Positions 34,024-42,989 of a stretch of 64,000 nt of DNA are shown one piece after another; within the stretch, counting starts at the first letter, position 1; each line of letters begins with the position of its first letter. The DNA comes from Hymenobacter sp. GOD-10R (GTDB taxonomy: Bacteria > Bacteroidota > Bacteroidia > Cytophagales > Hymenobacteraceae), in contig NZ_CP141184.1 of assembly GCF_035609205.1 (NCBI RefSeq), positions 4,037,001 to 4,101,000 on the forward strand, written 5' to 3'. Both the position numbers and the translations under genes were made by a program. The notes below the pieces were generated by a model, which made no database searches, was not told the DNA's origin, and was given only the letters and a program-made list of their open reading frames with translations.

Positions 34024-35101
34024 TACCCGCGCGGTGGATTGCACCGATATTGCCATTGTCATTATGAACTGGAACGGCCAGGAGCTGCTGCGACAGTTCC
34101 TGCCTTCCGTGCTTGCTTACGCCGATGGCGCCCGCGTCATCGTCGCCGATAATGCCTCCACGGATGATTCGGTGGGCGTGCTGCGCCGAGAGTTTCCAAC
34201 GGTAGAACTGATTCAGCACCCCGAAAACCTAGGTTTTTGCGAGGGCTACAACCAAGCGTTGCGCCAGGTAGACGCCGCATTTTACGTGCTGCTCAACTCC
34301 GACGTGGCCGTGACGCCGGGCTGGTTGCAACCCATCCGCGCACTGTTTGCGGAGCGCCCTACCCTAGCGGCCTGCCAGCCCAAAATCCGTTCGTACGCTG
34401 CTCCCGAGCAGTTTGAGTACGCTGGCGCGGGCGGGGGCTACCTCGACAAGCTAGGTTACCCCTTTTGCCGCGGCCGCCTCTTCGATACGATCGAAACCGA
34501 CACCGGCCAGTACGACGATGCCCGGCCGGTGGCGTGGGCTACGGGTGCGTGCATGATGGTGCAGGCGGCGGCCTGGCACGCCATGGGCGGGCTGGAAAAG
34601 GCATTCTTTGCCCACATGGAAGAAATCGACCTGTGTTGGCGCCTGTGGAATGCCGGCTACGAAGTCTGGTACCAAGGAAGCAGCACGGTGTATCACGTTG
34701 GGGGCGGCACGCTGCACAAGTCCAATCCGCGCAAGACCTACCTGAACTTTCGCAACGGGCTAGCACTAGTGTACAAAAACCTACCAGAGCCGGAGTTGCG
34801 TAGCGTTTTAGCTACGCGGATATTACTGGATTGGGTAGCAGCCGCGCGGTTTCTGGCGCAGGGAGCTATTGCCGACGCACGCGCCATCCTGCGGGCCCAT
34901 CGTGATTTTCTAAAAGACCGATCTTACTGGAAAAAACGGCGGCAAGAAGCGCAACCTAGGTTGCGCTTGGCCGAACGGCCAGGAACGTATCCCGGAAGCC
35001 TCGTATGGGCCTACTTCGTGCAGAGCAAGCGTACGTTCTTGGAGCTGGCTATTCAGCCGACTACACAACAGGAAAGCTACAAGCTAGTAGCCAACAGCTA
35101 A
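34013..35101 (+). CDS. Family 2 glycosyltransferase (rhamnosyltransferase-like)
   Basis: About 362 residues from a TTG start that overlaps ybaB by 11 bp; a GTG at 34034 (VDCTDIAIVIMNWNG) is an equally plausible start without overlap. The GT-A core has VIMNWNGQELL, VIVADNASTDDS for the nucleotide-sugar pocket, YVLLNSDVAV as the DxD-like site (NSD), ATGACMMVQAAAW, and the catalytic-loop region FFAHMEEIDLCWRLWNAGY followed by YHVGGGTLHK, typical of WbbL-like rhamnosyl- and glycosyltransferases. Acts at the cytosolic membrane face on cell-surface polysaccharide. The sugar is unknown. Confidence 0.93.
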   Translation: MASNTRAVDCTDIAIVIMNWNGQELLRQFLPSVLAYADGARVIVADNASTDDSVGVLRREFPTVELIQHPENLGFCEGYNQALRQVDAAFYVLLNSDVAVTPGWLQPIRALFAERPTLAACQPKIRSYAAPEQFEYAGAGGGYLDKLGYPFCRGRLFDTIETDTGQYDDARPVAWATGACMMVQAAAWHAMGGLEKAFFAHMEEIDLCWRLWNAGYEVWYQGSSTVYHVGGGTLHKSNPRKTYLNFRNGLALVYKNLPEPELRSVLATRILLDWVAAARFLAQGAIADARAILRAHRDFLKDRSYWKKRRQEAQPRLRLAERPGTYPGSLVWAYFVQSKRTFLELAIQPTTQQESYKLVANS

Positions 35102-35105
35102 TAGC

Positions 35106-35324
35106 TTACAAATCCCAAACGGTGCTCCGCTGTCGGCGCATGGCTCGGCGCACGTTTAACCAGAATGCCAGGGCAAAGTATAATACCACCGGCGAGCCAA
35201 ACGTGAAAAAAGAGGCATAAATGAAGGAAAGCCGCACACTGCTGGTGGAGAACCCCAACCGGTTTCCCAGAGCATTGCAGACTCCAAAGCTCTGCTTCTC
35301 GATGAAATCAGTTATCCGCTTCAT
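35106..35324 (-). CDS. PspC-domain small membrane protein
   Basis: 72 residues. The PspC pattern is clear: MKRITDFIEKQSFGVCNALGNRLG, then a helix, then the hydrophobic segment FFTFGSPVVLYFALAFWLNV, followed by a basic tail. PspC-like proteins sit in the inner membrane and in some bacteria sense envelope stress. No other psp gene is nearby. It is convergent with the glycosyltransferase gene, whose stop is 4 bp away. Confidence 0.8.
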   Translation of the reverse strand: MKRITDFIEKQSFGVCNALGNRLGFSTSSVRLSFIYASFFTFGSPVVLYFALAFWLNVRRAMRRQRSTVWDL

Positions 35325-35503
35325 ACTTATCTCCTTTACACTCCTTTACAGATAATTAGCGTAGCTAACACTCCTTAAAATAAAACGAAACCTAGCAGCT
35401 TACAAGCACATCGGTAGCAAATCACGCTAATTTTCGTTTCTGCAATGCAGCTTTGCATTTGTTCTTCCGATATTCCGCGCCGCCTTTCGCCTGTTTGTTC
35501 CTT

Positions 35504-37312
35504 ATGAAAAGTGTTTTGTGCCGGTGGTCATCGGCGCTGGTTTTACTAGCTACAAGTACACTTACTAGTTGTACGTTGCCGCGCATGCTTAAGGTTGCGG
35601 AGGCCGGACGTCAAGTAAGTGTGCAACCGTCGGTACTGGACAGCAACGGCGAAAATGTGCTGTTTGAAGTGACCGCGCGCGTACCTGTAAAACACTTGCA
35701 CCGCGGCAAAGCCTACCGCCTCAACCTGCGCTACCGCTACAACAACGGTTTGAGCGAAGACACCGTGGGTCGTCTTGCATTCCTTTCCGGCGAGTACGTG
35801 TACGACCCCGAGCACAAAAACCAGCTCGTCATTACCAAGCAGTTTTCCTTTCCCTACGTAGCCACTAAAAACCCCGGCTTTCTGGTAGCTACGCCTGAAG
35901 TGTATGAGCTAGGGCAGGAAAGCCAGCGGCGCCGGGCGCCAGAAATTACCCTAGCCCGCGGCATCGTGACGACGGGGCGCTTGGTGGTGCGGCAGGATAC
36001 CGCTATTCAGATTGTGCCCATCAGCGTTAGCAACGTTATGAGTGGCACGCGCGTGTTGCCGTTTTTCTTCGACGCGGGACAGTCGGCCATCCGCAACTAC
36101 CTAGGTACCAACGTGGCCGCGCTAGAAGATTTCATCGACGCCAACCAACACACCGAAAAGGTGATGGTAGTGGCTGGCCACTCCCCCGACTCGCTCGATA
36201 TGCGCGACCCGCGGCTAGCAGACAAGCGCGTGCAGGCCCTGCTGCGCTACTACAAGAAGCGCGTAGATGGCTACTCGTATCTTAACTCGGTGCGCAGCAT
36301 CAAGTTCGAAACTGCTGCCTACCACCGTCGCTGGGACTTGTTTTTGAACAAAGTACAAGCCTCCGCACTAAAACCCGATCAGATTGACTCCGTGTTGTTT
36401 ATCATCAACGACACCCCAGGCACCTTTGCTGAGAAAGAGCGTCGCCTGCGCACCCTCTCCTTCTACGACTACCTAGAGCAATATGTCTACCCAGTCATGC
36501 GCTTCGGCACGGTGGCTGTGAAGTACACCGCGCCCAAACGCTACGACTCGGAGATTTATCTACTCTCCAAGAAGATTGTGGAGAAGCAAACGGAAGCCGA
36601 CGCCCTCACGCCGGAAGAGCTCCGCTACTCGGCCCAGCTCACACCGCTACTAGCCGAAAAGCAGCGCATCTACGAAACCTCGGTTGCTACCACTGGTCGT
36701 TGGGAGGCCTACTACAACCTAGGGGTCGTGTTGCAGCTCCGCTCGGAGAAAGAGGTGAATGCCAAAGTGGAACGCGCTTACCTACGTCGCGCCGCGACCA
36801 ACTTCGTGCTGGCCGCGCACCGCAACCCCACGGCTGCCCTCTTCTACCGTGCCGCCAGCGCCTACCACCGCGCCGGCGACCGGCTCGAAGCCCTGCAGAG
36901 CTACGACTACGCTATCAAGCTAGGAGGCGCCCGCCAGATGCTCTACAAAGTATTTGCCGACAAAGCCGCGCTCGAAATTGAAATCGGTCAACTCGACGAT
37001 GCGCTCGGCAGCCTCAGCTACAGCAACAAAACCTACCAAAACTTAATGAACCGGGCGCTAATTCACCTGCTAAAAGGTGACCACGCTGGCGCTACGGTGC
37101 TCTACTACGAGGCGTTGCAGCTGAAACCCAACGATGCCCTCTCCTATTACTGCCAGGCCGTGGTAGCGGCCCGCACCAAGAACGAAACGTTGCTAGGTCA
37201 ACAGCTGCGCCGCGCCGTGGAGCTAGACCGAAGCTTTGCCAACCGCGCCGTAGAAGACCTAGAGTTTCAGGAATACGCGGGGAGTAAGACGTTTGTGGAG
37301 GCGCTGCGGTAA
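35504..37312 (+). CDS. Lipoprotein with OmpA-like domain and C-terminal TPR repeats
   Basis: 602 residues from the ATG at 35504 (MKSVLCRW); an ATG at 35453 adds an implausible leader. The lipoprotein signal ends in STLTSCTLPRM. A beta-rich region (about 25-185) precedes an OmpA-like segment (VLPFFFDAGQSAIRN, VMVVAGHSPDSLDMRDPRLADKRVQALLRYYKK), though the usual NxxLSxxRA core is altered. From about residue 400 there are TPR-like helices (AYYNLGVVLQLR, ALFYRAASAYHRAGDRLEALQSYDYAIKLG, ALIHLLKGDHAGATVLYYEALQLKPNDALSYY). It is probably an outer-membrane lipoprotein contacting peptidoglycan and assembling a partner complex. Function unknown. Confidence 0.82.
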   Translation: MKSVLCRWSSALVLLATSTLTSCTLPRMLKVAEAGRQVSVQPSVLDSNGENVLFEVTARVPVKHLHRGKAYRLNLRYRYNNGLSEDTVGRLAFLSGEYVYDPEHKNQLVITKQFSFPYVATKNPGFLVATPEVYELGQESQRRRAPEITLARGIVTTGRLVVRQDTAIQIVPISVSNVMSGTRVLPFFFDAGQSAIRNYLGTNVAALEDFIDANQHTEKVMVVAGHSPDSLDMRDPRLADKRVQALLRYYKKRVDGYSYLNSVRSIKFETAAYHRRWDLFLNKVQASALKPDQIDSVLFIINDTPGTFAEKERRLRTLSFYDYLEQYVYPVMRFGTVAVKYTAPKRYDSEIYLLSKKIVEKQTEADALTPEELRYSAQLTPLLAEKQRIYETSVATTGRWEAYYNLGVVLQLRSEKEVNAKVERAYLRRAATNFVLAAHRNPTAALFYRAASAYHRAGDRLEALQSYDYAIKLGGARQMLYKVFADKAALEIEIGQLDDALGSLSYSNKTYQNLMNRALIHLLKGDHAGATVLYYEALQLKPNDALSYYCQAVVAARTKNETLLGQQLRRAVELDRSFANRAVEDLEFQEYAGSKTFVEALR

Positions 37313-37428
37313 GGATACTTACTCAGACTTCCTAAACCCCTTCTGGCGATTAGACCGCTTTTGAAAAAGCTTGCATGTCAAGCCATCTGAATTATTCTGT
37401 CCACTAGTTTACCAAATTACTACCTAGG

Positions 37429-37851
37429 CTATTCTTTATAAGCTCGCGAAGCACCATGATACAACCAGCCGTAAACAAGCCCAACGAATCCATAAATACA
37501 TAGCACAGTTCCTATCGAACCACGAATATCCAAATGGTACACAATCAGGGTTGTTAGGAATGACCAGACAATGCCATGAGTCAGCCCAACAAGTAAGGCG
37601 GTTAGTTGTGTAAACTGCTTACCTAAAAATGTCATCACGAGCTTAAAGCTGAAGCTAGCAATCAAATAGGCAATGCCGTAGTATGCTAGTTCAATAATAG
37701 GCGCAACGAAGAAAGCAATAGCCAACCGCCATAATGGGGTGTGCCATAAGCTGAGTCTATCAAACCAGGACAGTTGCGGAAAAAACATACGCACAGAACC
37801 GGCCATTAAGGCGCAACCATATAGGATTGTGAGTTGACGTCCTAATGACAT
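37429..37851 (-). CDS. Hypothetical integral membrane protein
   Basis: 140 residues, no family recognised. Four hydrophobic segments are visible: QLTILYGCALMAGSV, LAIAFFVAPIIELAYYGIAYLI, LTALLVGLTHGIVWSFLTTLI and VLCIYGFVGLVYGWLYHGA. Base composition is more AT-rich than the neighbours. It stands alone on the minus strand between two plus-strand genes. Confidence 0.7.
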   Translation of the reverse strand: MSLGRQLTILYGCALMAGSVRMFFPQLSWFDRLSLWHTPLWRLAIAFFVAPIIELAYYGIAYLIASFSFKLVMTFLGKQFTQLTALLVGLTHGIVWSFLTTLIVYHLDIRGSIGTVLCIYGFVGLVYGWLYHGASRAYKE

Positions 37852-38178
37852 TAGATGAGGGACAGGAGAGAAGGCATCTGAATTTTCAACATTAACCGAA
37901 CGCCACAGATACTAATCTGCACCATTTAGCTGCGCTCACAAGGTAGAAAATCTAACCTAGCTCGGCCGGATTTATAATCCGGCTGTCGTGAGCCGGGGAT
38001 TTGCAATCTCCTATGGCACAGCCACACGCCTCGCCAGAACAACTTCGGCACCCTAGCTTTACCAACCAGCCGCCACGAACTGCAATAACCTCTAATGCCG
38101 CTCATCTTTGTACGCTGGCTGTCGTGAGCCGGGAATTTCTCCCCACTTTTACCCGATAGTTCTACTTCATATTACTTC
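37852..38178. other. Intergenic region with alternative hairpins and a direct repeat
   Basis: GCCGGATT/AATCCGGC (37965-37983) forms one hairpin, and the overlapping CCGGCT/AGCCGG (37979-37996) forms another, so the two are mutually exclusive. GGCTGTCGTGAGCCGGG followed by RATTT occurs at 37981-38002 and again at 38117-38138. No coding frame. It lies directly upstream of the polytopic membrane protein. Confidence 0.6.
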
Positions 38179-40125
38179 ATGGTTCTTTTATTATTATCGT
38201 GTTTGTGGATGTTGCTGGTGCCATTATCATTTGGGAGCTGGTTTTTGGACCAACTTCGGCGGTGGAGCAAAACCTATCTTTCTTCTAATGACACTGAATC
38301 CGTATCAGTGCTGGTAATATGGTGGCTGGGCATCGCGCTACTCACAGCCCTGCTCGAAACTTGGGCTCTGTTTGGCCCTTTGCGCGGCCCGACCTTTTTA
38401 ACTGTTGGGCTTCTGTCAGTGGGCTTACCTCTGCTCAGTCGCAGCGGCTGGCAGCAGGTAGTAGGAAGCCTCCGTTTGCAGTTCGCGCACTGGAGTCCCC
38501 TTGCCTGGGTGACCATGGTATTGGTAGGATTGAATTTGCTTGTTTTAGGCACGCTACCACCACTTGATGGGGACACAGCCGTTTACCACGCTCCATTCGT
38601 GCGCTGGCTGGAAGAAATGGGAACTGTGCCGGGCTTAGCAAACCTGGATTTGCATCTGGGTTACAACTCGTCCTGGTTTGCTACGGAGGTGCTTAGCAGT
38701 TGGGGGCAATGGTTAGGTAGCCCTGTGCAAAGCCTGATGCCGCTCACGTTGATACTCTTCACTGGCTATGCGCTGGCTCCTCTCACTCGCAAACAAACTG
38801 GTTTGCTCTCCTACACGGCTCTATTTAGGCTTTTGCTTGGGTTCGTTCTACTCTTTTGGGGTAGCTACGGCATCTTATCGCTGGGAGCCGACTCAGCCTC
38901 CATCGTATTAACGTTCACAATACTTAGCCAAACGGCAGAATTGGGTGTTCCTAGTAGAAGCCAACCGTTGGCCCTAGGTCACTTAGCTGTAGTACTACTT
39001 ATTCTGTACGCTATAACCATTAAGCTGACGGTGGTTCCCTTAGTGCTGATTCCTTTGTTCTGGTTTTGGCATTACCCTAGGCCAGGCCGCATCAAAGTAA
39101 ATTTGCTTATCCGTATGGTGAGCTTTGGCTTGATCCTAACCCTTCCTTGGCTCCTTAACACGGTTACGTTAACGGGATACTTGTTCTTTCCTTTTCCAGC
39201 CCTGGACCTCTTAACGGTTGATTGGAAAGTTCCTGCAACAAGTGTAGCTGACCACGTCTCGTACATCCGCAACTTTGCCCGCAATCCGGCGCTGACCCAG
39301 TACAATGTATATGGAAAGCCTGTAAGCTACTGGTTGCCAATCTGGTGGCAGCAGCAGCAACCGTATGATCGTTTTATAACGCTCTTGTTGCCGGGTTTAG
39401 CACTAATTAACCTAGGAATATTTATACGCTGCCGCACTTGGCAAAGTCAGCACCGCACAAAATGGAGCTTGCTGATCGGCGTGACTTTACTCGGCATTGT
39501 CTTCTGGTTTAATTCCGCGCCGGCTTACCGATTTGGTTACGCCTTCGTCCTGCCGTTGTTCTGCTTACTGCTCATTCCGCTTCTGGCGGTGTGTAGTCGT
39601 AAGCTGCACTTAAATCTTAGACCTTGGCTTGCATTGAGCATGGTAGCCGCTTTGCTAGCCACTACAACGTTGATCGAGCTGCGCTCCTTTGGCGTGCCCC
39701 GTCAACTGACTCCGACCGAGTTTAGCTCCTTGCTAGCTCACCTACCTGCGGAAGATACGCGCGTTATGGTAGCAGCCTGCTACCCAATCGACTCTACAGG
39801 TTACTATTCACTGCGCGCCTACTTACCGGGTACGACCAAGCTAAAGCTCGTGTACACACTCACGCGACATGGCCAGCTGCAGGCCAACGGCTTGGTTGCC
39901 ACTACGCAACGGTGGCTGCTACCGGCTCCGTACCCAGTCAACACGTTTGAGGTATTCCGGGTTAAACAGGTTAAGTTCCTGCGCCCCGCTGCTCACCCGG
40001 CGCATCCCGAGTACGGGTACTGGTATGCGCCATTTCCGGCGACCAGCACCAGTCCCTCGTCTATTTGCCTGCGTTCTGACCAGCTCCGCGAGGGTTTTCT
40101 GCCTTGCCAAGCCGCTTCTCGCTAG
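38179..40125 (+). CDS. Polytopic membrane protein, LIC_10190-like
   Basis: 648 residues with about a dozen hydrophobic segments. Features shared with LIC_10190-type proteins and other GT-C-like polytopic transferases: an early luminal acidic motif PPLDGDTAVYHAPFVRWLEE followed by VPGLANLDLHLGYNSSWF. The last 130 residues form a soluble domain (LAHLPAEDTRVMVAACYPIDS). Such proteins may transfer sugars from lipid carriers to envelope polymers or proteins, but this is inferred from the fold pattern. More AT-rich than its neighbours, and preceded by a region of repeated hairpins. Confidence 0.7.
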   Translation: MVLLLLSCLWMLLVPLSFGSWFLDQLRRWSKTYLSSNDTESVSVLVIWWLGIALLTALLETWALFGPLRGPTFLTVGLLSVGLPLLSRSGWQQVVGSLRLQFAHWSPLAWVTMVLVGLNLLVLGTLPPLDGDTAVYHAPFVRWLEEMGTVPGLANLDLHLGYNSSWFATEVLSSWGQWLGSPVQSLMPLTLILFTGYALAPLTRKQTGLLSYTALFRLLLGFVLLFWGSYGILSLGADSASIVLTFTILSQTAELGVPSRSQPLALGHLAVVLLILYAITIKLTVVPLVLIPLFWFWHYPRPGRIKVNLLIRMVSFGLILTLPWLLNTVTLTGYLFFPFPALDLLTVDWKVPATSVADHVSYIRNFARNPALTQYNVYGKPVSYWLPIWWQQQQPYDRFITLLLPGLALINLGIFIRCRTWQSQHRTKWSLLIGVTLLGIVFWFNSAPAYRFGYAFVLPLFCLLLIPLLAVCSRKLHLNLRPWLALSMVAALLATTTLIELRSFGVPRQLTPTEFSSLLAHLPAEDTRVMVAACYPIDSTGYYSLRAYLPGTTKLKLVYTLTRHGQLQANGLVATTQRWLLPAPYPVNTFEVFRVKQVKFLRPAAHPAHPEYGYWYAPFPATSTSPSSICLRSDQLREGFLPCQAASR

Positions 40126-40370
40126 GAACACTCAGCTTAGGCACAGCAGAAAGCAGCCGGCGCTATTAGTACCCTAGGTGGCGTGGTACATCTCGCTCGT
40201 TTGGCCGAACGGCTAGCTCTGTCACTGCCCGTAGGCAGCCTTTGTTAGTTTGCGGCGCCGAAGATGTCCGGCGAGTTTGCCCATCCGCCCCAAGCGTTGT
40301 AGCTTTACGGGCCGGTTTGCGCCGGCTTTTCTTCTTTTGAGTTTATCGATTTCTCTGTCAACCAATACCT

Positions 40371-41354
40371 ATGCGGACCATCCAATTCCGGGAAGCCCTG
40401 CGTGAAGCCCTGTCCGAAGAAATGCGGCGCGATGAGCGCGTGTTCCTGATGGGCGAAGAAGTGGCCGAGTACAACGGCGCCTACAAAGTAAGCCAGGGCA
40501 TGCTCGACGAGTTCGGCGCGAAGCGCGTGATTGATACACCGATTGCGGAGCTAGGCTTCGCGGGCATCGGCGTAGGCGCGGCTATGAACGGCCTGATTCC
40601 GATCATCGAATTCATGACCTTCAACTTCTCGCTGGTAGCCATCGACCAGGTAATCAACGCTGCCGCCAAGACGTACTCCATGTCGGGTGGTCAGTACTCT
40701 TGCCCGATCGTCTTCCGTGGCCCAACCGGCAACGCGGGTATGCTCTCCTCGCAGCACTCCCAGAACTTTGAAAATTGGTACGCCAACTGCCCTGGTCTGA
40801 AAGTAGTTGTTCCTTCTAACCCCTACGACGCCAAAGGCTTGCTGAAGAGCGCCATCCGTGACCCCGATCCGGTGATCTTCATGGAGTCGGAGCTGATGTA
40901 CGGCGACAAAGGAGAAGTACCAGAGGAAGAGTACTTGCTGGAAATTGGCAAAGCCAACGTGGTGCGCCAAGGCAAAGACGTAACACTGGTGAGCTTCGGC
41001 AAGATGATGAAGGTAGTGTACGCTGCCGCCGACGAGTTAGCCAAGGAAGGCATCGAAGCCGAAGTAATCGACCTGCGCTCAGTGCGCCCAATCGACTACG
41101 ATACGCTGGTGGAGTCGGTGAAGAAAACCAACCGCATCGTGATTGTAGAAGAAGCTTGGCCGCTGGCTAGCATCAGCTCGGAGCTAGGCTACATCATCCA
41201 GCGCCGCGCATTCGACTACCTCGACGCCCCCGTGGAGCGCATTACCTGCGCCGACGTGCCGTTACCCTACGCGCCTACCCTCATCGAAGCATCGCTGCCG
41301 AACGTAGCTCGCACGGTGAAGGCAGTGAAGAACGTACTGTACAAGACTGCCTAA
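40371..41354 (+). CDS. pdhB: Pyruvate dehydrogenase E1 component, beta subunit
   Basis: 327 residues. The transketolase-like pyrimidine-binding domain opens with [25 protein letters not shown], with [25 protein letters not shown] and the thiamine-diphosphate contact region [52 protein letters not shown] and the C-terminal domain [19 protein letters not shown] fit E1-beta. The partner E1-alpha and E2 genes are not adjacent, as is common in Cytophagales. Cytosolic enzyme linking glycolysis to acetyl-CoA. A terminator directly follows, so it is probably monocistronic. Confidence 0.95.
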   Translation: MRTIQFREALREALSEEMRRDERVFLMGEEVAEYNGAYKVSQGMLDEFGAKRVIDTPIAELGFAGIGVGAAMNGLIPIIEFMTFNFSLVAIDQVINAAAKTYSMSGGQYSCPIVFRGPTGNAGMLSSQHSQNFENWYANCPGLKVVVPSNPYDAKGLLKSAIRDPDPVIFMESELMYGDKGEVPEEEYLLEIGKANVVRQGKDVTLVSFGKMMKVVYAAADELAKEGIEAEVIDLRSVRPIDYDTLVESVKKTNRIVIVEEAWPLASISSELGYIIQRRAFDYLDAPVERITCADVPLPYAPTLIEASLPNVARTVKAVKNVLYKTA

Positions 41355-41374
41355 GATCAGTTTTCCTAGCTTCC

Positions 41375-41411
41375 AGAAGAGCCGCCCCGCACAAGGGCGG
41401 CTCTTCTTGTT
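41375..41411 (+). terminator. Terminator after pdhB
   Basis: AGAAGAGCCGCCC and GGGCGGCTCTTCT form a 13-bp stem with a 6-7 nt loop followed by a T-rich tract, 20 bp past the pdhB stop. Confidence 0.9.
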
Positions 41412-41653
41412 TGTGGCCCGCTGGTTATTTTAGCCTGCGCACAACATGAAAACCAATTGGTAAACTGATTGTCGTCGGACCGGCAGCCGCCCGCAGCCAC
41501 ACCAGCCTAGCACCTGCGGCGTGGGGTTGGCAGATGGGCGCTTATCAACCTAGGTTTTTTAGGATAAAACCTGCTTCATTTGAGCCAGAACGGCTTGGTT
41601 TTTCGTATCTGCTGTTGAGTTGCTCCTTTCCCACTCTACTCCGCTCTGCACGT

Positions 41654-42196
41654 ATGAATCACCGTTTGCACATCCGTTTTGAACAGCTCGAACGGGCCAC
41701 AGAACAGCTGCTAAGCACAGCTACCGCACTTGGCGCCAAAGACCATCAGGTACCGGGGCCGGAGCAATGGTCAGCGGCGCACGTCGTGCAACATTTGTTA
41801 CTAGCTGAAGCTAGCATCGGGCAATACTTGGAGAAGAAAGTTATGCAGGAAGACGGGCATGCTCACGCGGGGATTGGGTCTTTCTTCCGATCTAGTTTGC
41901 TCCGCGTATTACTACGTCTGCCCTTTCTGCGCTTCAAAGCGCCGGACCGCTTAGCGCGAATGATGCCCGCCGAAATCCCACCCATCAGCCAACTTCAAAC
42001 GGAGTGGGCTAGCGTGCGCCGTCGCCTCGAACAACTTCTGAATGAATTTCCGTCGAAGCTATTGGGCCGGGCTATCTTCCGTCACCCACGCTCCGGCATG
42101 CTCAATATTTATCAGACGCTCGACTTTATGATCGACCACGTGCTGCGCCACCAACGCCAAGTGGAGCGAATTGCACGGGCTGTGCAAGGCGCATAG
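41654..42196 (+). CDS. DinB-superfamily protein
   Basis: 180 residues from the ATG at 41654 (MNHRLHIRFEQLERATEQL); the frame opens at 41534 but the leader is not family-like. The four-helix DinB/YfiT-like pattern is seen: EQWSAAHVVQHLLLAEASIGQYL with the first metal His, and LDFMIDHVLRHQRQVERI with the other two in an HxxxH arrangement. Family members are metal-dependent, some acting as thiol (bacillithiol or mycothiol) transferases. Substrate unknown. Confidence 0.82.
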   Translation: MNHRLHIRFEQLERATEQLLSTATALGAKDHQVPGPEQWSAAHVVQHLLLAEASIGQYLEKKVMQEDGHAHAGIGSFFRSSLLRVLLRLPFLRFKAPDRLARMMPAEIPPISQLQTEWASVRRRLEQLLNEFPSKLLGRAIFRHPRSGMLNIYQTLDFMIDHVLRHQRQVERIARAVQGA

Positions 42197-42283
42197 AAAA
42201 GCCCTACAGCGCGTTCAACTGCAGGACGTAACCATCCTCAACGAGTTGCCCGACTGTTAAACTTAAACACGTCGGGCGCGCTC

Positions 42284-42736
42284 CTACGAGCTTTTAACAA
42301 TATCCGCGTACGTCTCGTGGCGCGGCAGCTGCTTCATAGCTTCCACCAAATCGTCGGGGGGCAGCGTTAGCTTGCGCAGACGTAGATCCATCCAAGCTCC
42401 GTCCACCGTAATCGTGGCGGCCGGACGGCCATCGGCTTTGAAGATGGTGTGCACAATGCGCCACCGCGAACCATCTTCGCTCAACCCAGCCAGTTCGCCC
42501 CTGACCCGTATCACTTCGCTTAGCCCAATCTCCTTCAGAAAGCGCGTATCCTCGCGGAACAGGATGGGACCAATAGCTAGCTTGGCAAATGTCTGCATGG
42601 GGAACCCGTGCTCAGCTAGGTACTCTAGGCGAAGCTGCGCAGCATAGTCGGTGTAAGCAGAATGGCGCATGTGCACATTCGGGTCCATATCGGCCCAGCG
42701 CGCGGTGTACGTTTTCTCGAAAGGTTGCGGCTGCAT
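42284..42736 (-). CDS. Acyl-CoA thioesterase (4HBT hotdog fold)
   Basis: 150 residues, the normal size of single-hotdog thioesterases. RWADMDPNVHMRHSAYTDYAAQ carries the catalytic Asp and the loop before the hot-dog helix, followed by FREDTRFLKEIGLSEVIRV and WRIVHTIFKADGRPAATITVDGAWMDL strands. Similar to FadM/YbgC-type thioesterases that release free acids from acyl-CoA in the cytosol. Divergent from anmK across about 250 bp. Confidence 0.9.
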   Translation of the reverse strand: MQPQPFEKTYTARWADMDPNVHMRHSAYTDYAAQLRLEYLAEHGFPMQTFAKLAIGPILFREDTRFLKEIGLSEVIRVRGELAGLSEDGSRWRIVHTIFKADGRPAATITVDGAWMDLRLRKLTLPPDDLVEAMKQLPRHETYADIVKSS

Positions 42737-42989
42737 TCAGGAAGTAAAGGAGGATAAGTGGGTGTACACAACTTGCTATAAGCAACCATATCGCTGCTTG
42801 TACCATGTACTGTTTTGTGCCTTTTTATTACTCAGAGCTGACTCCGGTATACTTATTTTCCGATCAAAAATAGGGATATGGCGCCGTACGGCCACAAATA
42901 AAGCGATTCGGTTGATACAAATGCCGCTGCAGTTTACAAAATCGGGGTCCTCTTTTGCAACTTGTCGGCTCATTGTTGTAGCGCTGTTT

